From assembly GCA_027064265.1 (NCBI GenBank), contig JAMOQA010000510.1, forward strand, positions 1-7,097: 7,097 bases of DNA. The letters run 5' to 3'. Positions 5,605 to 7,097 of this stretch are shown here, one piece after another (positions within the stretch are counted from its first letter, which is position 1; every line of letters begins with the position of its first letter). A program made the position numbers and the translations under genes. This DNA comes from Acidobacteriota bacterium (GTDB lineage: Bacteria > Acidobacteriota > Polarisedimenticolia > J045). A model generated the notes under the pieces. It had not been told where the DNA came from. It did not search any database and saw nothing but the letters and a program-made list of their open reading frames with translations.

Positions 5605-6909
5605 ATGGCACAGCGAGCCGAACACGCCGTGGTCGTCACCGGCGTCGGTCCGATCGCGGCCAACGGTCGCGGCCGGGAGGATTTCTGGCGGGCGGCCCTC
5701 GCCGGCAGGACCGGCACCCGGAGGCTCACCTTCGACTGGTCGAGCTCTCCCCCCTTCAAGTGCCTGGTGGGGGCGCCGGTCGAGCCACCGGCCCCGGCGG
5801 AAGCCCTGCTGACCGCGGCGGAAGCCCGGCTGCTCGATCGGGTCACGATCCTCGCCCTGGCCGCCGCCCGGATGGCCCTCGAGGACGCCGGCTTCCGGCC
5901 CGAGCTGGTCGACGAGAGGAAGAACCGCTACGCCCTTCCCGGGATCGACCCCGAGCGGGCCGGCACGGTGATCGGGACGGGAATCGGGGGGATCAGCTCC
6001 GTCGAGTCCTCCCACGCCCAGTGGCTCGAGGAACGGGCCATCAAGGGAAGGCTCCGGTATGCCGTCCCCATGCTGATCCCGAACGCCCCCGCCGGGCAGG
6101 TGGCGATCAAGTTCGGCCTCCGCGGCGAGTGCAAGGCGGTGACCACGGCCTGCGCCGCGGGCACGATGGCCATTGGCGACGCCTTCCGCCTGGTCCGCCA
6201 CGGGGAACTCGACCTCGTGGTGACGGGAGGAGTGGAAAAGGCCCTCGGGGACGTGGACGGGTTCTCGTTGATCGGCTTCGACGTGCTGCGCACGGTCTCC
6301 CGCCGGAACGACGATCCGGAACACGCTTCCCGCCCGTTCGACCGGGACCGCGACGGCTTCGTGATGGCGGACGGGGCGGGAATCCTCGTCCTCGAGCGCG
6401 AGGAGCACGCCCGCGCCCGGGGGGCACGCATCCTCGCCCGGGTGACGGGCTACGCGGCCACGTGCGATGCCCACTCCATGATGGCCCTCGCGCCCGATGG
6501 CGAGCAGATCACGCGGGTGATGCGCCGGGCGCTCGAGGACGCGGGCCGCGCACCCTCCGACGTGGTCTACGTCAACGCGCACGGGACGGCGACCCGCCTG
6601 AACGACCCTTCCGAGGCGCGGGCGATTCGCCGGGCGCTCGGGTCGGCGGCGGACGACATCCGCGTCTCGTCGACCAAGGCGATGACCGGCCACGCGATCG
6701 GGGGTTCCGGCGGACTGGAGGCGATCGTCACGGCCCTTTCCCTGGCCGAGGGGGTCGTCCACCGCTGCGTCAACCTGGAGAACGTCGACCCGGAGTGTGA
6801 CCTGGTCCCGCTTCCCCGCGAGAACGCGCGGATCGAGCCGGGCGTCGCCCTCTCGAACTCGTTCGGCTTCGGCGGGCACAACGCCTGCCTGGCCCTGGAG
6901 ACGCCGTGA
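5605..6909 (+). CDS. fabF: 3-oxoacyl-ACP synthase II-like (KAS II / FabF-type) condensing enzyme
   Basis: The protein is 434 aa, about 20 longer than typical FabF. It would catalyse decarboxylative Claisen condensation of acyl chains with malonyl-ACP in the cytoplasm, elongating fatty acids or a related acyl product. The thiolase-fold signatures are all present: VVVTGVGPIAANG at the N-terminus, GTGIGG at 124-129, nucleophile C183 in TTACAAGTMAIGDA, H326 in NAHGTATRLND, K358 and H363 in STKAMTGHAIG, and the C-terminal gate NSFGFGGHN (418-426). The K-to-H spacing of 5 matches FabF, and the Cys-His-His set means an active elongating enzyme of the KAS I/II class rather than the Cys-His-Asn KAS III class. 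Residues about 97-112 contain roughly 12 extra residues compared with E. coli FabF, as recalled. No acyl carrier protein or other fab gene is nearby, so it may be a paralogue rather than the housekeeping copy. Its TGA overlaps the next gene's GTG by 4 bp. Confidence 0.92.
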   Translation: MAQRAEHAVVVTGVGPIAANGRGREDFWRAALAGRTGTRRLTFDWSSSPPFKCLVGAPVEPPAPAEALLTAAEARLLDRVTILALAAARMALEDAGFRPELVDERKNRYALPGIDPERAGTVIGTGIGGISSVESSHAQWLEERAIKGRLRYAVPMLIPNAPAGQVAIKFGLRGECKAVTTACAAGTMAIGDAFRLVRHGELDLVVTGGVEKALGDVDGFSLIGFDVLRTVSRRNDDPEHASRPFDRDRDGFVMADGAGILVLEREEHARARGARILARVTGYAATCDAHSMMALAPDGEQITRVMRRALEDAGRAPSDVVYVNAHGTATRLNDPSEARAIRRALGSAADDIRVSSTKAMTGHAIGGSGGLEAIVTALSLAEGVVHRCVNLENVDPECDLVPLPRENARIEPGVALSNSFGFGGHNACLALETP

Positions 6910-7097
6910 CCCCTCGCCGACGGCTCGTGCTCCTCGCCGCCGCGGGGGGAGTCGTCGGCTCGCTGTGCTGGCTCCCCCTGGGCCTCGCCCCGGCGATCTT
7001 CCTCGGCTTCGCCCTGGTCCAACGGGCCCTGCGCGAGGCCCGGTCGGGGCACGAGGCCGTGCTCGTCGGCCTGGTGTTCGGTGCCGTGCGCTACGCG
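6906..7097 (+). CDS. lnt: Probable apolipoprotein N-acyltransferase, N-terminal fragment (cut by window edge)
   Basis: A GTG at 6906 overlaps the ketosynthase TGA (GTGA) and opens a frame that runs through the right edge, 64 codons. The start is MTPRRRLVLLAAAGGVVGSL, basic then hydrophobic, followed by CWLPLGLAPAIFLGFALVQRAL and a second hydrophobic stretch, EAVLVGLVFGAVRYA. This pattern of a short first helix, a Pro-rich turn, a second helix ending before a charged loop, then a helix beginning LxGLxFG, resembles the N-terminus of Lnt, which transfers an acyl chain to the N-terminal Cys of lipoproteins. The catalytic nitrilase domain would lie outside the window, so the call rests on the membrane part only. 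Another polytopic membrane protein is possible. The overlap implies translational coupling to the ketosynthase. Confidence 0.5.
   Translation, partial: MTPRRRLVLLAAAGGVVGSLCWLPLGLAPAIFLGFALVQRALREARSGHEAVLVGLVFGAVRYA

Noticed and set aside
4263..6800. An 845-codon open frame on the plus strand
   Set aside because: It runs antisense to the membrane-protein gene and then out of frame through the ketosynthase. Composition is Pro/Arg/Gly/His-rich with no domain signature, as expected for a shadow frame in very GC-rich DNA.
4834..6879. A 681-codon open frame on the minus strand
   Set aside because: Antisense to the ketosynthase and out of frame with the membrane-protein gene; low-complexity Arg/Gly/Pro composition.
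6567..7052. A 161-codon minus-strand open frame at the right end
   Set aside because: Antisense to the ketosynthase end and the lnt-like start, which are better supported by motifs and by the GTGA overlap.

Overview
This is a very GC-rich (roughly 70% by eye), densely coded bacterial window. Five complete protein genes and one gene cut by the right edge can be supported. Codon usage strongly favours G or C at third positions, which also produces many long spurious reading frames on the opposite strands. Two exported proteins with clear signal peptides, an S9-family secreted peptidase and a probable apolipoprotein N-acyltransferase suggest a Gram-negative-type envelope. Together with the palindromic GTAGGGG...CCCCTAC element this would fit Acidobacteriota or a similar high-GC phylum, but there is no marker gene here to settle the taxon.

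Left part (1-1986): a TPR/zincin-like protein (minus, 40-864) diverges from a signal-peptide-bearing protein of unknown function (plus, 952-1986) across an 87-bp intergenic region. That region appears to hold an extended -10 promoter for the minus gene and a -10 hexamer placed to give a leaderless transcript for the plus gene. The zincin-like protein has Tyr where the first zinc-binding His of HExxH is expected.

Centre (1983-4280): the unknown secreted protein overlaps by 4 bp (ATGA) with a complete, apparently active S9 prolyl-oligopeptidase-family peptidase, so the two are probably co-translated and both exported. After the peptidase comes a convergent intergenic region with a 20-bp direct repeat and a 116-bp quasi-palindromic REP/MITE-like element made of four consecutive perfect hairpins.

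Right part (4281-7097): a two-TM, coiled-coil membrane protein with a C-terminal region faintly resembling a degenerate histidine-kinase ATPase domain (minus) is divergent from a 3-oxoacyl-ACP synthase II-like gene (plus). The stop of the latter overlaps the GTG start of a hydrophobic protein that looks like the N-terminus of apolipoprotein N-acyltransferase and runs off the window.

I see no phage, CRISPR, defence or biosynthetic cluster and nothing that convincingly amounts to a new system. The most unusual items are the hairpin element with compensated stem changes, the altered zincin motif, the degenerate kinase-like membrane protein, and the unknown exported partner of the peptidase.
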